Origin: JBFXJF01 sp050175155
GTDB taxonomy: Bacteria > Bacillota > Bacilli > Tepidibacillales > Tepidibacillaceae
DNA: 64,000 nucleotides
Direction: 5' to 3'
Assembly: GCA_050175155.1 (NCBI GenBank)
Contig: JBFXJF010000003.1
Coordinates: 62,001-126,000, forward strand
Below the pieces are notes generated by a model. It was not told where the DNA came from, searched no databases, and worked only from the letters and a program-made list of their open reading frames with translations. Positions 55,159-64,000 of the stretch are shown piece by piece (within the stretch, counting starts at the first letter, position 1; each line of letters opens with the position of its first letter). The translations under genes and the position numbers were made by a program.

Positions 55159-55914
55159 ATGAACGAGAACGTTAATTCTGTTATTGAATCAGACCCAGAA
55201 GTACCGGATGCCGAGGGTACTGAAAATCCAAAGAAAAGTATAGCTGACAATATTCAAGCGCTTGGTCAAACAAATATTCCGGCATTTGATAGTAATGTTT
55301 TTACCTTAAATATTATTGGTCAAGTAGAGGGACATCTAGTTCTACCTCCACAAAATAAAACGACTAAATACGAACATATAATTCCTCAACTTGTCGCTGC
55401 TGAGCAAAACCCAAAAATAGAAGGAATATTAGTTATTTTAAATACAGTTGGTGGGGATGTAGAGGCAGGATTAGCTATTTCAGAAATGATAGCATCTTCT
55501 TCTAAGCCAACAGTGACAGTTGTTTTAGGTGGTGGACACTCTATTGGAGTACCAATAGCTGTTTCTTCTGATTATTCTTTTATTTGTGAAAGTGCAACTA
55601 TGACAATTCATCCAGTGCGATTATCTGGAATAGTAATTGGCGTACCGCAAACGTTTGAATATTTAGATAAGATGCAAGATAGGGTAGTGAAATTTGTAAC
55701 ACTTCATTCTGATATTTCCGAAGAAAAATTTAAGGAGTTAATGTTTAAAACTGGCGATCTAGCTAGAGACATAGGTACAAACGTAATTGGTTCTGATGCA
55801 GTCAAGTATGGTCTGATTAACAAAGTTGGAGGTATAGGCGACGCAATAAAGGAATTAAACAAGAGAATAAAAGAAAATAGATTAACTCAAGATAATGAAG
55901 GTATAATCCAATGA
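55159..55914 (+). CDS. tepA: ClpP-class serine protease TepA
   Basis: A 251-residue ClpP/SppA-fold protease at the tepA locus. Catalytic Ser in GGGHSIGVPIA (about residue 128) and His in TIHPVR (about 151); oxyanion region LNTVGGDVEAGLAISEM. TepA of B. subtilis has been linked to protein secretion and to breakdown of small acid-soluble spore proteins at germination. A hydrophilic N-terminus without signal peptide suggests a cytosolic enzyme. Confidence 0.92.
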   Translation: MNENVNSVIESDPEVPDAEGTENPKKSIADNIQALGQTNIPAFDSNVFTLNIIGQVEGHLVLPPQNKTTKYEHIIPQLVAAEQNPKIEGILVILNTVGGDVEAGLAISEMIASSSKPTVTVVLGGGHSIGVPIAVSSDYSFICESATMTIHPVRLSGIVIGVPQTFEYLDKMQDRVVKFVTLHSDISEEKFKELMFKTGDLARDIGTNVIGSDAVKYGLINKVGGIGDAIKELNKRIKENRLTQDNEGIIQ

Positions 55915-56132
55915 TTATGTACAGCACTGTGCCTATTGAAGTAATATTCGAAAATTATGATAAAATGAAATTAAATTATCGTGAAATTCAATTTGGTCAT
56001 ATTAATATGGTTGTTGAACAATTATCAGGGTCAGAAGGGAAGATTGTGAGACTGATAAGTCCAATAGCCCAGGATTATCTCTTGCCACAGTATCAACCTG
56101 GCAATATAATTAGGTTTAATCCAACATTATAA
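55911..56132 (+). CDS. ylzJ: YlzJ-like protein
   Basis: A 73-residue YlzJ-family protein, unknown function, ending SPIAQDYLLPQYQPGNIIRF. It is found after tepA in spore formers and overlaps tepA by four bases (ATGA). The family is linked with sporulation by distribution. Confidence 0.88.
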   Translation: MIMYSTVPIEVIFENYDKMKLNYREIQFGHINMVVEQLSGSEGKIVRLISPIAQDYLLPQYQPGNIIRFNPTL

Positions 56133-56154
56133 TTTAATTAAAAATAAAATAAAT

Positions 56155-56208
56155 AAAACCATTCCTTTGTAAACACAAGTTAGTTATTATTAAAAAGGAA
56201 TGGTTTTT
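56155..56208 (+). terminator. Terminator after ylzJ
   Basis: aaaaccattccttt (56155-56168) pairs perfectly with aaaggaatggtttt (56194-56207), 14 pairs with a 25-base loop and a T-rich 3' arm. Confidence 0.75.
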
Positions 56209-56244
56209 GAATGTTTCTAAAATATCTTAAATTATTAGCGTATG

Positions 56245-56271
56245 TTGTTTATTTTTTACACATGTTATAAT
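56245..56271 (+). promoter_or_regulatory. Sigma-A promoter for spoIIIE
   Basis: Extended -10 TGtTATAAT (56263-56271). The best -35 is TTGTTT (56245-56250) with a short 15-base spacer. Confidence 0.5.
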
Positions 56272-56343
56272 TATTAATAAGTAAAATATTATTTATTTTT
56301 ACAAATTTATTAATATTTTAGATGATTGAGAGTGGAGAGAATT

Positions 56344-58659
56344 ATGGCTAGAAGAAAATCAAAAAAAAGAACAGAAAAGTTAAAAAGAAACCTAAAGTTT
56401 GAATTTTTTGGTATCATCTTAATAACTTTTATGCTTATTGAATTATCAAATTTAGGTGAAGTAGGTCATATTTTTAATGCTTTTTTTAGAATGTTAATAG
56501 GAACATGGGATTTTATTCTTAGTTTGTTTGGAATATATATAGCTTTGTATATGATGGTTAAGAGAAATTTTCCTTACTATTTTACCATGAGAAAAGTTGG
56601 AGTAGTTTTAATTTTACTCTCAATAGTATTGTTTAATCATATTAACTTTGTAGCTGGATTACAGAACAATGGAAATTACACCGATGTAAATATTATTTCT
56701 GCTACATGGCAGGCTTTAGCTGAAGAAAGGGCAGGCATAGAAGGCATTGAAATAGGTGGAGGAATGCTGGGTGCCTTTATTTTTATAGCATTTGACTATT
56801 TGTTTAATGAACTCGGTACTAAAATTATAGTTATAACCTTAGCATTAGTAGGCTTTTTGTTAACTTTTAATTTTTCCTATGTTGAATTATTTAAAAAAAT
56901 AAAACTAATTTTTAAAAAGATATACACTAGAATTTTTAAAAAAATTAAAAAAAAATTTCATTTACTACTAGATAAAAGGAGAAAAAATAAAATTTCAATT
57001 GATAAGAACGAAGTTAAGCATGATGTAATATTAGATACGAAGATTGTAAAAGATGAAGTGCCAGTCATCCACGATTTTATGAATCGAAAAGAATATTATA
57101 AAGAAGATCATAATGATTTAAACAAAGAGACAATAGATACACTAAATAAAAAAACTGTTCAAAATGAAGATTCACATGAAATAGAATTAAAGGGAGTTAG
57201 TTTAAACAAAATAAAAGAAGAAGAAGAAAACTATTTATTGCCCCCTTTTCAGTTATTGGATTTACCTAATATTAATGACCAAAAAGATCAATTCAAAGAT
57301 ATTAGTTTGAATGCAAAAAAACTTGAAAGCACACTTAATAGTTTTGGGGTAAAAGTAAAAGTAACACAAATACATAGGGGGCCAGCAGTAACTAGATATG
57401 AAGTTCAACCTGATATTGGAGTTAAAGTAAGTCGTATCGTTAATCTATCCGATGATATTGCGCTATCGCTCGCTGCAAAAGATATTCGGATAGAGGCGCC
57501 CATTCCAGGAAAAGCCGCAATTGGAATCGAAGTTCCAAATTCGAAGATTTCAATTGTATCACTTAGGGAAGTATTAGAAAGTAAAACATTTTTCGAATCT
57601 AAATCCAAACTTAGTATTGCTTTAGGAAGAGACGTTTCTGGTGAGCCAATTATTGCTGATTTAACTAAAATGCCTCACCTTTTAGTTGCTGGAACTACGG
57701 GATCAGGAAAAAGTGTTTGTATTAATGCGATGATAACCAGTATATTATTTAAGGCAAAACCTAGTGAAGTAAAATTGATGATGATAGACCCCAAGGTAGT
57801 TGAATTGAATGTATATAATGGTATTCCACACTTATTGGCCCCTGTTGTAACTAATCCTAAAAAAGCTTCTAAGTCACTAAAGATGATAGTAAACGAAATG
57901 GAAAATAGATATGAAAAATTTTCAGAAAAAGGTGCTAGGGATATTGAAAGGTATAATGAACTAGTAAAAATTGAAAGTATTGAGAGAAATACAGAAGAAC
58001 AAATATTACCATATATCGTTATTATAATTGATGAGTTAGCAGATTTAATGATGGTAGCACCAAATGATGTTGAGGAATCAGTAATACGTATTGCGCAAAA
58101 GGCTAGGGCTGCTGGGATACATTTAATAGTGGCTACACAGCGTCCAACTGTAGATGTCATTACTGGGTTAATTAAGGCCAATATTCCTTCAAGGATTGCC
58201 TTTGGAGTATCTTCACAGGTAGACTCTAGAACAATTATTGATATAGGTGGTGCTGAGAAACTTTTAGGTAGGGGTGACATGCTATATCTGCCTGTCGGGA
58301 ATTCAAAACCTTTACGTATTCAAGGTGCATATATTTCAGATGTTGAGGTAGAGCAGATAGTGACATTTATTAAGGATCAACAAAGTGTTAATTACCAAAA
58401 TGAGATGGTAACTAGTTTAGATAAGACTAATGAAGAGGAAAATATTGAGGATGAACTTTTTACAGAAGCAATACAATTAGTATTTGAAACAAATCAAGCT
58501 TCAGTATCATTACTTCAAAGGAGATTAAGAATTGGATATACAAGAGCGGCCAGAATAATAGATGAAATGGAAAGACAAGGTCTAATTGGCATGTATGAGG
58601 GAACTAAACCTAGAAAAGTTCTTATTAATGAGGATACATTTAATAAATTTTCAGTATAA
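56344..58659 (+). CDS. spoIIIE: DNA translocase FtsK/SpoIIIE
   Basis: Pumps chromosomal DNA across the division or sporulation septum. From the ATG at 56344 it has 771 residues: about four N-terminal membrane segments (to about 180), a basic/acidic linker, alpha-beta motor domains with Walker A GTTGSGKSVCINAMI (about 450) and Walker B IIIDELADLM (about 560), and a C-terminal winged-helix gamma domain (about 705-771, LLQRRLRIGYTRAARIIDEM). gtggagag favours this ATG over an upstream TTG at 56326. Confidence 0.95.
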   Translation: MARRKSKKRTEKLKRNLKFEFFGIILITFMLIELSNLGEVGHIFNAFFRMLIGTWDFILSLFGIYIALYMMVKRNFPYYFTMRKVGVVLILLSIVLFNHINFVAGLQNNGNYTDVNIISATWQALAEERAGIEGIEIGGGMLGAFIFIAFDYLFNELGTKIIVITLALVGFLLTFNFSYVELFKKIKLIFKKIYTRIFKKIKKKFHLLLDKRRKNKISIDKNEVKHDVILDTKIVKDEVPVIHDFMNRKEYYKEDHNDLNKETIDTLNKKTVQNEDSHEIELKGVSLNKIKEEEENYLLPPFQLLDLPNINDQKDQFKDISLNAKKLESTLNSFGVKVKVTQIHRGPAVTRYEVQPDIGVKVSRIVNLSDDIALSLAAKDIRIEAPIPGKAAIGIEVPNSKISIVSLREVLESKTFFESKSKLSIALGRDVSGEPIIADLTKMPHLLVAGTTGSGKSVCINAMITSILFKAKPSEVKLMMIDPKVVELNVYNGIPHLLAPVVTNPKKASKSLKMIVNEMENRYEKFSEKGARDIERYNELVKIESIERNTEEQILPYIVIIIDELADLMMVAPNDVEESVIRIAQKARAAGIHLIVATQRPTVDVITGLIKANIPSRIAFGVSSQVDSRTIIDIGGAEKLLGRGDMLYLPVGNSKPLRIQGAYISDVEVEQIVTFIKDQQSVNYQNEMVTSLDKTNEEENIEDELFTEAIQLVFETNQASVSLLQRRLRIGYTRAARIIDEMERQGLIGMYEGTKPRKVLINEDTFNKFSV

Positions 58660-58812
58660 GTAAGATATATTAGATAACAAAATTATGTATATTCCTTAAA
58701 ATTAAAGATAAATGAGATGTATAAATTTTAAATTTTATCAAAAATTAAACTTAGGTAGAATTTTTAATAAAAAAAATTGTTGATTTTAGTAATTAAAAGA
58801 AGGAAAATAGAC

Positions 58813-58826
58813 GTATGACGTCGTAC
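58813..58826 (+). promoter_or_regulatory. Near-perfect 14-bp dyad before the GntR gene (candidate operator)
   Basis: gtatgac / gtcgtac is symmetric except for one pair. It lies 4 bases after GAAAAT (58803-58808), which with TTGATT (58780-58785) at 17 bases could be the promoter, so a bound repressor would cover the start site. The motif stands out as the only GC-rich patch in a very AT-rich gap of 225 bases. Confidence 0.5.
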
Positions 58827-58884
58827 AAGTAAATTAGATGACTATTTAAAAATTACATATAAAATTAATGAGGAAAATCAAACT

Positions 58885-59610
58885 ATGTCAATAAAAATAT
58901 ATAACAAACCTTTATATCTTTTAGTTATTAGTAAAATTAAAAAAGATATTGAAGCAGGAATTTTAGAACCAGGGAACAAATTACCATCAGAATCAGACTT
59001 AGCAAAAGAACTAGGCATTAGTAGAGCAACATTGCGTGAAGCTTTAAGAATTTTGGAAGAAGAAAATGTTATAACACGTAAACATGGAATTGGAACTTTT
59101 ATAAATGCTAAGCCTATTTTCAAAAGTGGTATTGAAGAATTGTATAGTATTACTAAAATGATTGAAAATAATAAACAAATTCCTGGTACCATATATGTCA
59201 ATATCGATTCGGTGCTAACCACAGACTCGGATATAAAAGACTTTAGATTAAGAAAAGAAGAGAAAATTATAAAATTAGAACGAATACGAACTGGCGATGG
59301 AGAACCTCTAATCTTTTGTATTGATAAAATACCTGAAAGTATTTTAACTCCAGATTTTAATTTTCAAAAAGAAGGTTCTCTGTTTAAGACACTTGAAGAA
59401 CAGGCGAATATATACATAACGCATGCTATTTCTGAGATTTTACCAATTGGATTTCATGACAAGATTTCACCTTTACTACATTCGTCACCTGAATCATCTC
59501 TGCTAATTTTAAAACAAATTCATTATGATAAAACAGATCGTCCTGTTTTGATTTCTGCGAATTATTTTAGGGCAGATAAGTTTAGGTTTCGTGTATTAAG
59601 AAAAAGGTAA
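58885..59610 (+). CDS. GntR/HutC-family transcriptional regulator (YmfC-like)
   Basis: A 241-residue regulator with N-terminal winged helix (LVISKIKKDIEAGILEPGNK, LPSESDLAKELGISRATLRE) and a C-terminal UTRA ligand-binding domain (about 95-235). It sits between spoIIIE and a nucleoside ABC importer, as YmfC does in Bacillus, so it probably represses the downstream transport genes and itself. Ligand unknown; a nucleoside or related metabolite would fit. Confidence 0.9.
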   Translation: MSIKIYNKPLYLLVISKIKKDIEAGILEPGNKLPSESDLAKELGISRATLREALRILEEENVITRKHGIGTFINAKPIFKSGIEELYSITKMIENNKQIPGTIYVNIDSVLTTDSDIKDFRLRKEEKIIKLERIRTGDGEPLIFCIDKIPESILTPDFNFQKEGSLFKTLEEQANIYITHAISEILPIGFHDKISPLLHSSPESSLLILKQIHYDKTDRPVLISANYFRADKFRFRVLRKR

Positions 59611-59705
59611 ATGTTTTGCATATAAGGAGGTGGGAAAAGGAAGTATATTAATAATTAATAACTGAATTATTACCTGATTTAATAAAACTAGGGGGGCTTT
59701 TATTT

Positions 59706-60749
59706 ATGAAAAAGTTTTTAACATTAATGCTTATTTTTACTCTTACTATCTCAATGGGTTTAGTAGGTTGCGGTAGTAGCGATGAACCAGCACCTGAACC
59801 AACACCAGCACCTGAAACTCAAGGACCAACAACAGATATTAAGGTTGGTATGGTTACAGATGTTGGCGGGGTAAATGATAATTCATTTAACCAAAGTGCA
59901 TGGGAAGGATTACAAAAGGTTAGCAAAGATACTGGTGCAGAAGTTGACTTTGCGCAAAGTACTGGAGATGTAGATTATAATCCAAACTTAAATGACTTTG
60001 TAAAAAATGGTTGGGATTTAACTTGGGGTATTGGATTTATGATGGCTGATGCTGTTAAAGATGTAGCTCTTCAAAACCCAGAATCAAATTTAGCAATTAT
60101 TGATGGCTATGTTGACGCTCCAAACGTTGTTTCTGTTTCATTTAAGGAACATGAGGGTTCATTCTTAGTAGGTGTAGTTGCTGGATTAACAACAAAAACT
60201 AATAAAATCGGTTTTGTTGGTGGAATGGATATTCCAGTAATTGTGAAATTCGAAGAAGGTTTTAAAGCTGGTGTAAAAGCGGTTAATCCTGATGCAGAAG
60301 TTTTAGTAAACTATACAGGGGCTTTTGACAAATCAGAACTTGGAAAAGCTGCTGCAGCTACTATGTATGATAATGGTGCAGATATTATATTCCACGCTGC
60401 TGGATCAACAGGTGATGGAGTATTTACAGAAGCAATATCAAGAAAAAATGCCGGACAAGATGTTTGGGTAATAGGTGTTGACAAAGACCAATCTTTAACA
60501 TTTGGTAATGATGTAACACTAACATCAATGATGAAGCGTGTTGATGTAGCTGTATACGATATATCAAAAAGCTTAATTGATGGAAAATTTGAAGCAGGAA
60601 CTGCTGTTGAACTAGGTTTAGTTGAAAATGGTGTAGGTTTACCAGAAAATAACCCTAATGTTTCTGAAGAAATTTTACTTAAGGTAAAAGAGTATAAAGA
60701 TAAAATAATTAACGGTGAGATAATAGTTCCTTCTGAAAAAGCTGAATAG
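59706..60749 (+). CDS. BMP-family nucleoside-binding lipoprotein
   Basis: Substrate-binding protein of an ABC importer, 347 residues, with lipoprotein signal peptide and Cys22 in LVGCGSS, then a Pro/Glu/Thr-rich spacer (about 27-45) and the BMP domain (VTDVGGVNDNSFNQSAWEGL, GFVGGMDIPVI, GVDKDQ). BMP proteins bind purine nucleosides (PnrA, BmpA, NupN). Three transport genes follow. Confidence 0.94.
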   Translation: MKKFLTLMLIFTLTISMGLVGCGSSDEPAPEPTPAPETQGPTTDIKVGMVTDVGGVNDNSFNQSAWEGLQKVSKDTGAEVDFAQSTGDVDYNPNLNDFVKNGWDLTWGIGFMMADAVKDVALQNPESNLAIIDGYVDAPNVVSVSFKEHEGSFLVGVVAGLTTKTNKIGFVGGMDIPVIVKFEEGFKAGVKAVNPDAEVLVNYTGAFDKSELGKAAAATMYDNGADIIFHAAGSTGDGVFTEAISRKNAGQDVWVIGVDKDQSLTFGNDVTLTSMMKRVDVAVYDISKSLIDGKFEAGTAVELGLVENGVGLPENNPNVSEEILLKVKEYKDKIINGEIIVPSEKAE

Positions 60750-60756
60750 ATTATTA

Positions 60757-60792
60757 TGTTATAGGCTAGTTATACCAAACTAGCCTATAACA
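60757..60792 (+). terminator. Attenuating hairpin between the lipoprotein and ATPase genes
   Basis: 15 perfect pairs, tgttataggctagtt / aactagcctataaca, loop six bases, followed by aattttta. Only partial termination is expected, which would give more binding protein than ATPase. Confidence 0.7.
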
Positions 60793-60836
60793 AATTTTTA
60801 TTTATAGAATATTATCCCAACGAAGGGTGAATCTAA

Positions 60837-62381
60837 ATGAAAGATATAGAGTATGTTGTAGAAATGAGAAATATAACTAAAACATTTCCAGGTATCGTAG
60901 CCAATGATAATATTTCATTTAAGGTAAGAAAAGGGGAAATTCATTCTTTACTTGGAGAAAATGGTGCTGGGAAATCCACATTGATGAATATATTATTTGG
61001 ACTTTATAAACCTGAAAAAGGAAAAATATTTATTAACGAAAAGGAAGTTAATATAACAAATCCAAATGTTGCCCATGATTTAGGAATAGGTATGGTTCAT
61101 CAACATTTTATGCTTGTAGAAAATTTTACTGTTACGGAAAATATAATACTAGGGTTCGAGCCCAGGAATAAATTAAGAATTGATTATGAACTTGCACGAA
61201 AAGAAGTATTAGAATTGTCAAACAAATATGGATTAAAGGTTGATCCTGATGCCAATATAGATGATATTTCAGTAGGAATGCAACAAAGAGTGGAAATATT
61301 AAAAACTTTGTATCGTGGAGCAGAAATAATTATCTTCGACGAACCTACTGCAGTATTAATACCGCAGGAAATTGAAGAATTGGTGGAAATAATGCGTAAT
61401 TTAGTTAAAGAAGGGAAATCCATCATTCTTATTACTCATAAATTAAAAGAAATAATGGCTATTGCCAATACAGTAACAATAATACGTAGAGGCAAGGTAA
61501 TTGATAGTTTAGCTGTAAATGAGACAAACCCAAGCGATTTAGCAGCAAAGATGGTAGGTCGTGAAGTATCTTTTAGAGTAGAGAAAAAACCTGCTAATTT
61601 AAAAGAAACAGCACTAAAAGTTGAAAATATTTTTGCAAAAGACAATAGAGGTTTACAGGCATTAAATAATATTTCTTTCTCAGTTAAAAAAGGAGAAATA
61701 CTTGGTATTGCTGGTGTCGACGGTAATGGACAAAGTGAATTAATAGAAGTAATAACCGGTTTGCGTAAAGCGGAATCTGGACATATATATTTAGGTGATA
61801 ATGAAATAACCAATAAGCAAATTAGATCAATATCCGAGTCAGGGATTTCTCATATTCCAGAAGATAGACAAAAAAGAGGATTAGTATTGGACTTTACGAT
61901 TGGCGAAAACATGGTTCTTGAAACTTATTTTCGTCAAGAATTTAGTACATTCAAAAGGTTTGGATTCATAGATTATAAAAAAATTAATAATTACGCGCAA
62001 AAGCTAATTGAAGAATTTGATGTTAGAACACCTAGTGTTAATACTTTAGCTAGGTCGTTGTCTGGTGGTAATCAACAAAAAGCTATTGTAGCAAGAGAAG
62101 TAGATAGAAATCCAGATTTACTAATTGCGGCTCAACCAACAAGGGGATTAGATGTTGGAGCTGTTGAATTTATTCATAAAAGGTTGGTAGAACAACGAGA
62201 TAAAGGAAAAGCTGTACTTTTATTATCTTTAGAATTAGATGAGATTCTATCCCTTTCTGATAGGATTGCAGTCATCTATGAAGGAGAGATAGTAGGTGTG
62301 GTGGATCCTAGCAAAACGAGCGAACAAGAACTTGGGTTAATGATGGCTGGAGCAATGGTTAAAGGAGGCAGCATAAAATGA
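60837..62381 (+). CDS. Nucleoside ABC importer ATPase (NupO-like)
   Basis: Fused double ATPase of 514 residues. First domain: GENGAGKST (40-48), ISVGMQQRVEILK, FDEPTAVLIPQE. Second: GVDGNGQSELIEVITG, LSGGNQQKAIVAREV, AAQPTRGLDVGA. The degenerate second Walker A is usual in the sugar/nucleoside CUT2-BMP class. It overlaps the permease gene by four bases. Confidence 0.94.
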   Translation: MKDIEYVVEMRNITKTFPGIVANDNISFKVRKGEIHSLLGENGAGKSTLMNILFGLYKPEKGKIFINEKEVNITNPNVAHDLGIGMVHQHFMLVENFTVTENIILGFEPRNKLRIDYELARKEVLELSNKYGLKVDPDANIDDISVGMQQRVEILKTLYRGAEIIIFDEPTAVLIPQEIEELVEIMRNLVKEGKSIILITHKLKEIMAIANTVTIIRRGKVIDSLAVNETNPSDLAAKMVGREVSFRVEKKPANLKETALKVENIFAKDNRGLQALNNISFSVKKGEILGIAGVDGNGQSELIEVITGLRKAESGHIYLGDNEITNKQIRSISESGISHIPEDRQKRGLVLDFTIGENMVLETYFRQEFSTFKRFGFIDYKKINNYAQKLIEEFDVRTPSVNTLARSLSGGNQQKAIVAREVDRNPDLLIAAQPTRGLDVGAVEFIHKRLVEQRDKGKAVLLLSLELDEILSLSDRIAVIYEGEIVGVVDPSKTSEQELGLMMAGAMVKGGSIK

Positions 62382-63454
62382 TAAATAAATTTATCAAGAT
62401 ATTCACAAAAGACTCTTTTATTATTCCTCTAATGGCTGTTGTTCTTGGTCTTATTTTTGGAGCTTTAATAATGTTAATTGGCGGTTATAATCCATTAGTC
62501 GCTTACTCAGCACTTTTAAACAAAGTATTTGGTAGTACATATAATTTTGGAGAAACAATAAGACAAATAACCCCACTTATTTTTACTGGTTTATCAGTGG
62601 CGTTTGCCTTTAGGACAGGTTTATTCAATATTGGAGCTGAGGGACAATTCGTAATGGGTTCTTTAGGTGCAGTAATCATTGGAACTCAATTTTCACTACC
62701 GTTTTATATTCATGCTCCTCTTGCTATTATTGTTGGGGCATTGTTTGGAGGTATATGGGGACTTATAGCCGGTTATTTAAAAGCAAAACGTGGAGTTCAC
62801 GAAGTTATCTCAACAATTATGTTGAATTATATTGCGTTATATTTAACTAATTATATAGTATCTAATTTTTTAAGAAGTCCCGGACAACAACGCTCGGATT
62901 ACGTCTATGATTCAGCACTAATAACTATGCAATGGTTACGTCCGCTTTTTGATAATGCAAGGATACATTGGGGTACCGTTATTGGTCTTTTTGCTGTTAT
63001 TATATTTTATTTTATATTATGGAAAACAAAGCAAGGATATGAATTAAGATCAGTTGGATTTAATCCTCATGCTTCAGAATATGCTGGTATCAATGTTAAA
63101 GCTAATATAGTTAAAGCAATGTTTATTAGTGGGATTTTTGCTGGATTAGGCGGTGCAGTGGAAGTCTTGGGTGTATTTAAATATCAGGCTATTCAAGCAT
63201 CTCTCCCTGGATATGGTTTTGACGGAATCGCTGTTGCACTAATTGGTGGAAATACGGCTATTGGAGTACTTATTGCGGCAATATTGTTTGGTATGCTTAA
63301 ATTCGGAGCTGCGGGGATGAAATATGCGGCCGGTGTTCCTATTGAAGTTGTTGAGATAGTGATAGCTTCTGTTATCTTTTTTGTAGCAGCTAGTGGAATA
63401 GTTAAATTTCTCGTTAAACCTTTTAAAAAAGATAATAAAAAGGAGTTGCCGTAG
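62378..63454 (+). CDS. Nucleoside ABC importer permease (NupP-like)
   Basis: Membrane permease of 358 residues with about nine hydrophobic segments and the BMP-permease motifs FRTGLFNIGAEGQFVMGSLG and GVHEVISTIMLNYIA, GYGFDGIAVALIGGN. It pairs with the next permease. Confidence 0.94.
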   Translation: MINKFIKIFTKDSFIIPLMAVVLGLIFGALIMLIGGYNPLVAYSALLNKVFGSTYNFGETIRQITPLIFTGLSVAFAFRTGLFNIGAEGQFVMGSLGAVIIGTQFSLPFYIHAPLAIIVGALFGGIWGLIAGYLKAKRGVHEVISTIMLNYIALYLTNYIVSNFLRSPGQQRSDYVYDSALITMQWLRPLFDNARIHWGTVIGLFAVIIFYFILWKTKQGYELRSVGFNPHASEYAGINVKANIVKAMFISGIFAGLGGAVEVLGVFKYQAIQASLPGYGFDGIAVALIGGNTAIGVLIAAILFGMLKFGAAGMKYAAGVPIEVVEIVIASVIFFVAASGIVKFLVKPFKKDNKKELP

Positions 63455-63457
63455 AAT

Positions 63458-64000
63458 ATGAATATTCTTTTAATAATGAGTGATTTACTTCATAACACAT
63501 TAGTATTTTCAACAGCTTTAATATTTGCGGCATTAGGAGGGTTCTTTTCAGAAAGGTCTGGTATTGTAAATATTGCTCTTGAAGGACTAATGATTATGGG
63601 AGCATTCACTGCAGCTGTTGTTACCTTTTTTACGGAATCTCCTTTAATCGGATTTACCGTTGCCATTATTGTGGGTATACTATTTTCATTATTACATGCT
63701 ATTGCTTCTATAAATTTTAATGCTGACCAAGTAGTTAGTGGTGTAGCCCTGAATTTCTTAGCAGCTGGCTTGTCAGTTTACTTAGTTAAGATAATATTTG
63801 ATGGTGCTGGACAAACACAAACACTAACTAGTATGTTAAATAAATGGGAGGTTCCATTTCTTTCCGATATACCATATATAGGTAAAGGATTATTCACAGC
63901 TTATCCTACAACATATTTTGCTATATTATTAGTTATTATTTCATATTTAGTAGTTTATAAAACCCCTTTTGGTTTAAGATTAAGATCGTGTGGAGAAAAT
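63458..64000 (+). CDS. Nucleoside ABC importer permease (NupQ-like), 3'-partial
   Basis: The first 181 residues are visible; the frame is open to the end of the window. It carries the second-permease motif SERSGIVNIALEGLMIMGAF and NADQVVSGVALNFLAAGLSV and several membrane segments. ATG at 63458, after aggag (63441-63445), three bases from the previous stop. It completes the four-gene importer. Confidence 0.9.
   Translation, partial: MNILLIMSDLLHNTLVFSTALIFAALGGFFSERSGIVNIALEGLMIMGAFTAAVVTFFTESPLIGFTVAIIVGILFSLLHAIASINFNADQVVSGVALNFLAAGLSVYLVKIIFDGAGQTQTLTSMLNKWEVPFLSDIPYIGKGLFTAYPTTYFAILLVIISYLVVYKTPFGLRLRSCGEN

Noticed and set aside
57675..58280. A 201-codon open frame on the minus strand
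   Set aside because: It lies wholly opposite the conserved motor domain of spoIIIE, has no ribosome site and no recognisable domain.
1..64000. Mobile elements, prophage, CRISPR arrays, rRNA or tRNA genes
   Set aside because: No transposase, integrase, phage gene, spaced direct-repeat array or RNA gene signature was seen.

Overview
The window is a low-GC (about 30% G+C by eye) chromosomal segment from a motile, endospore-forming member of the Bacillota. Almost everything is on the + strand. Gene order follows the fla/che - rpsB - polC - nusA/infB - pnp - dpa/dap - spoIIIE backbone known from Bacillus and many Clostridia. Spore formation is indicated by dpaA/dpaB (dipicolinate synthase), ymxH, a Spo0E-like phosphatase, tepA/ylzJ and spoIIIE. 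Motility is indicated by a long fla/che operon. The genus cannot be fixed from this sequence. No rRNA, tRNA, CRISPR, prophage or insertion sequence was seen, and no gap without a gene exceeds about 210 bases.

Layout. 1-19.3 kb: the distal half of a fla/che operon with hook-length control and hook cap/hook (fliK, flgD, flgE), stator/basal-body accessories (swrD/flbD, fliL), the switch (fliM, fliY, cheY), the export gate (fliO,P,Q,R, flhB, flhA), placement GTPase/ATPase (flhF, flhG) and chemotaxis (cheB, A, W, C, D). 19.3-23.0 kb: an unknown membrane protein, sigD, a FapA/DUF342 protein and three small poorly described genes (an 84-aa conserved-looking protein, a SwrB-like protein, an MltG-like protein). 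23.2-26.9 kb: rpsB, tsf, pyrH, frr, uppS. 26.9-35.6 kb: cdsA, dxr, rseP, ispG, polC. 35.7-43.4 kb: rimP, nusA, rnpM(ylxR), ylxQ, infB, rbfA, nrnA, truB, ribF. 43.5-47.9 kb: rpsO, pnp, an M16 peptidase, dut and a 55-aa Spo0E-like gene. 48.1-53.2 kb: ymxH, dpaA, dpaB, asd, dapG, dapA, which carry aspartate to lysine-pathway dihydrodipicolinate and spore dipicolinate. 53.4-58.7 kb: RNase J, tepA, ylzJ, spoIIIE. 58.9-64 kb: a GntR regulator followed by a BMP-type nucleoside ABC importer (lipoprotein, ATPase, two permeases, the last cut by the window end).

The content is mostly ordinary core genome. The less explained parts are cis-acting: two tandem hairpins directly before flgE with a G6/C6 hairpin after it, structured leaders before rpsB, rimP and rpsO, nested inverted repeats between ymxH and dpaA, and a near-perfect 14-bp dyad just downstream of a possible promoter of the GntR gene. 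Among proteins, the sigD-rpsB interval holds small genes whose roles I cannot assign with confidence, and a 55-aa Spo0E-like gene sits between dut and ymxH. Compared with B. subtilis as I remember it, proS, ylxP and ylxY are missing from their usual places. No clearly new biological system was found.
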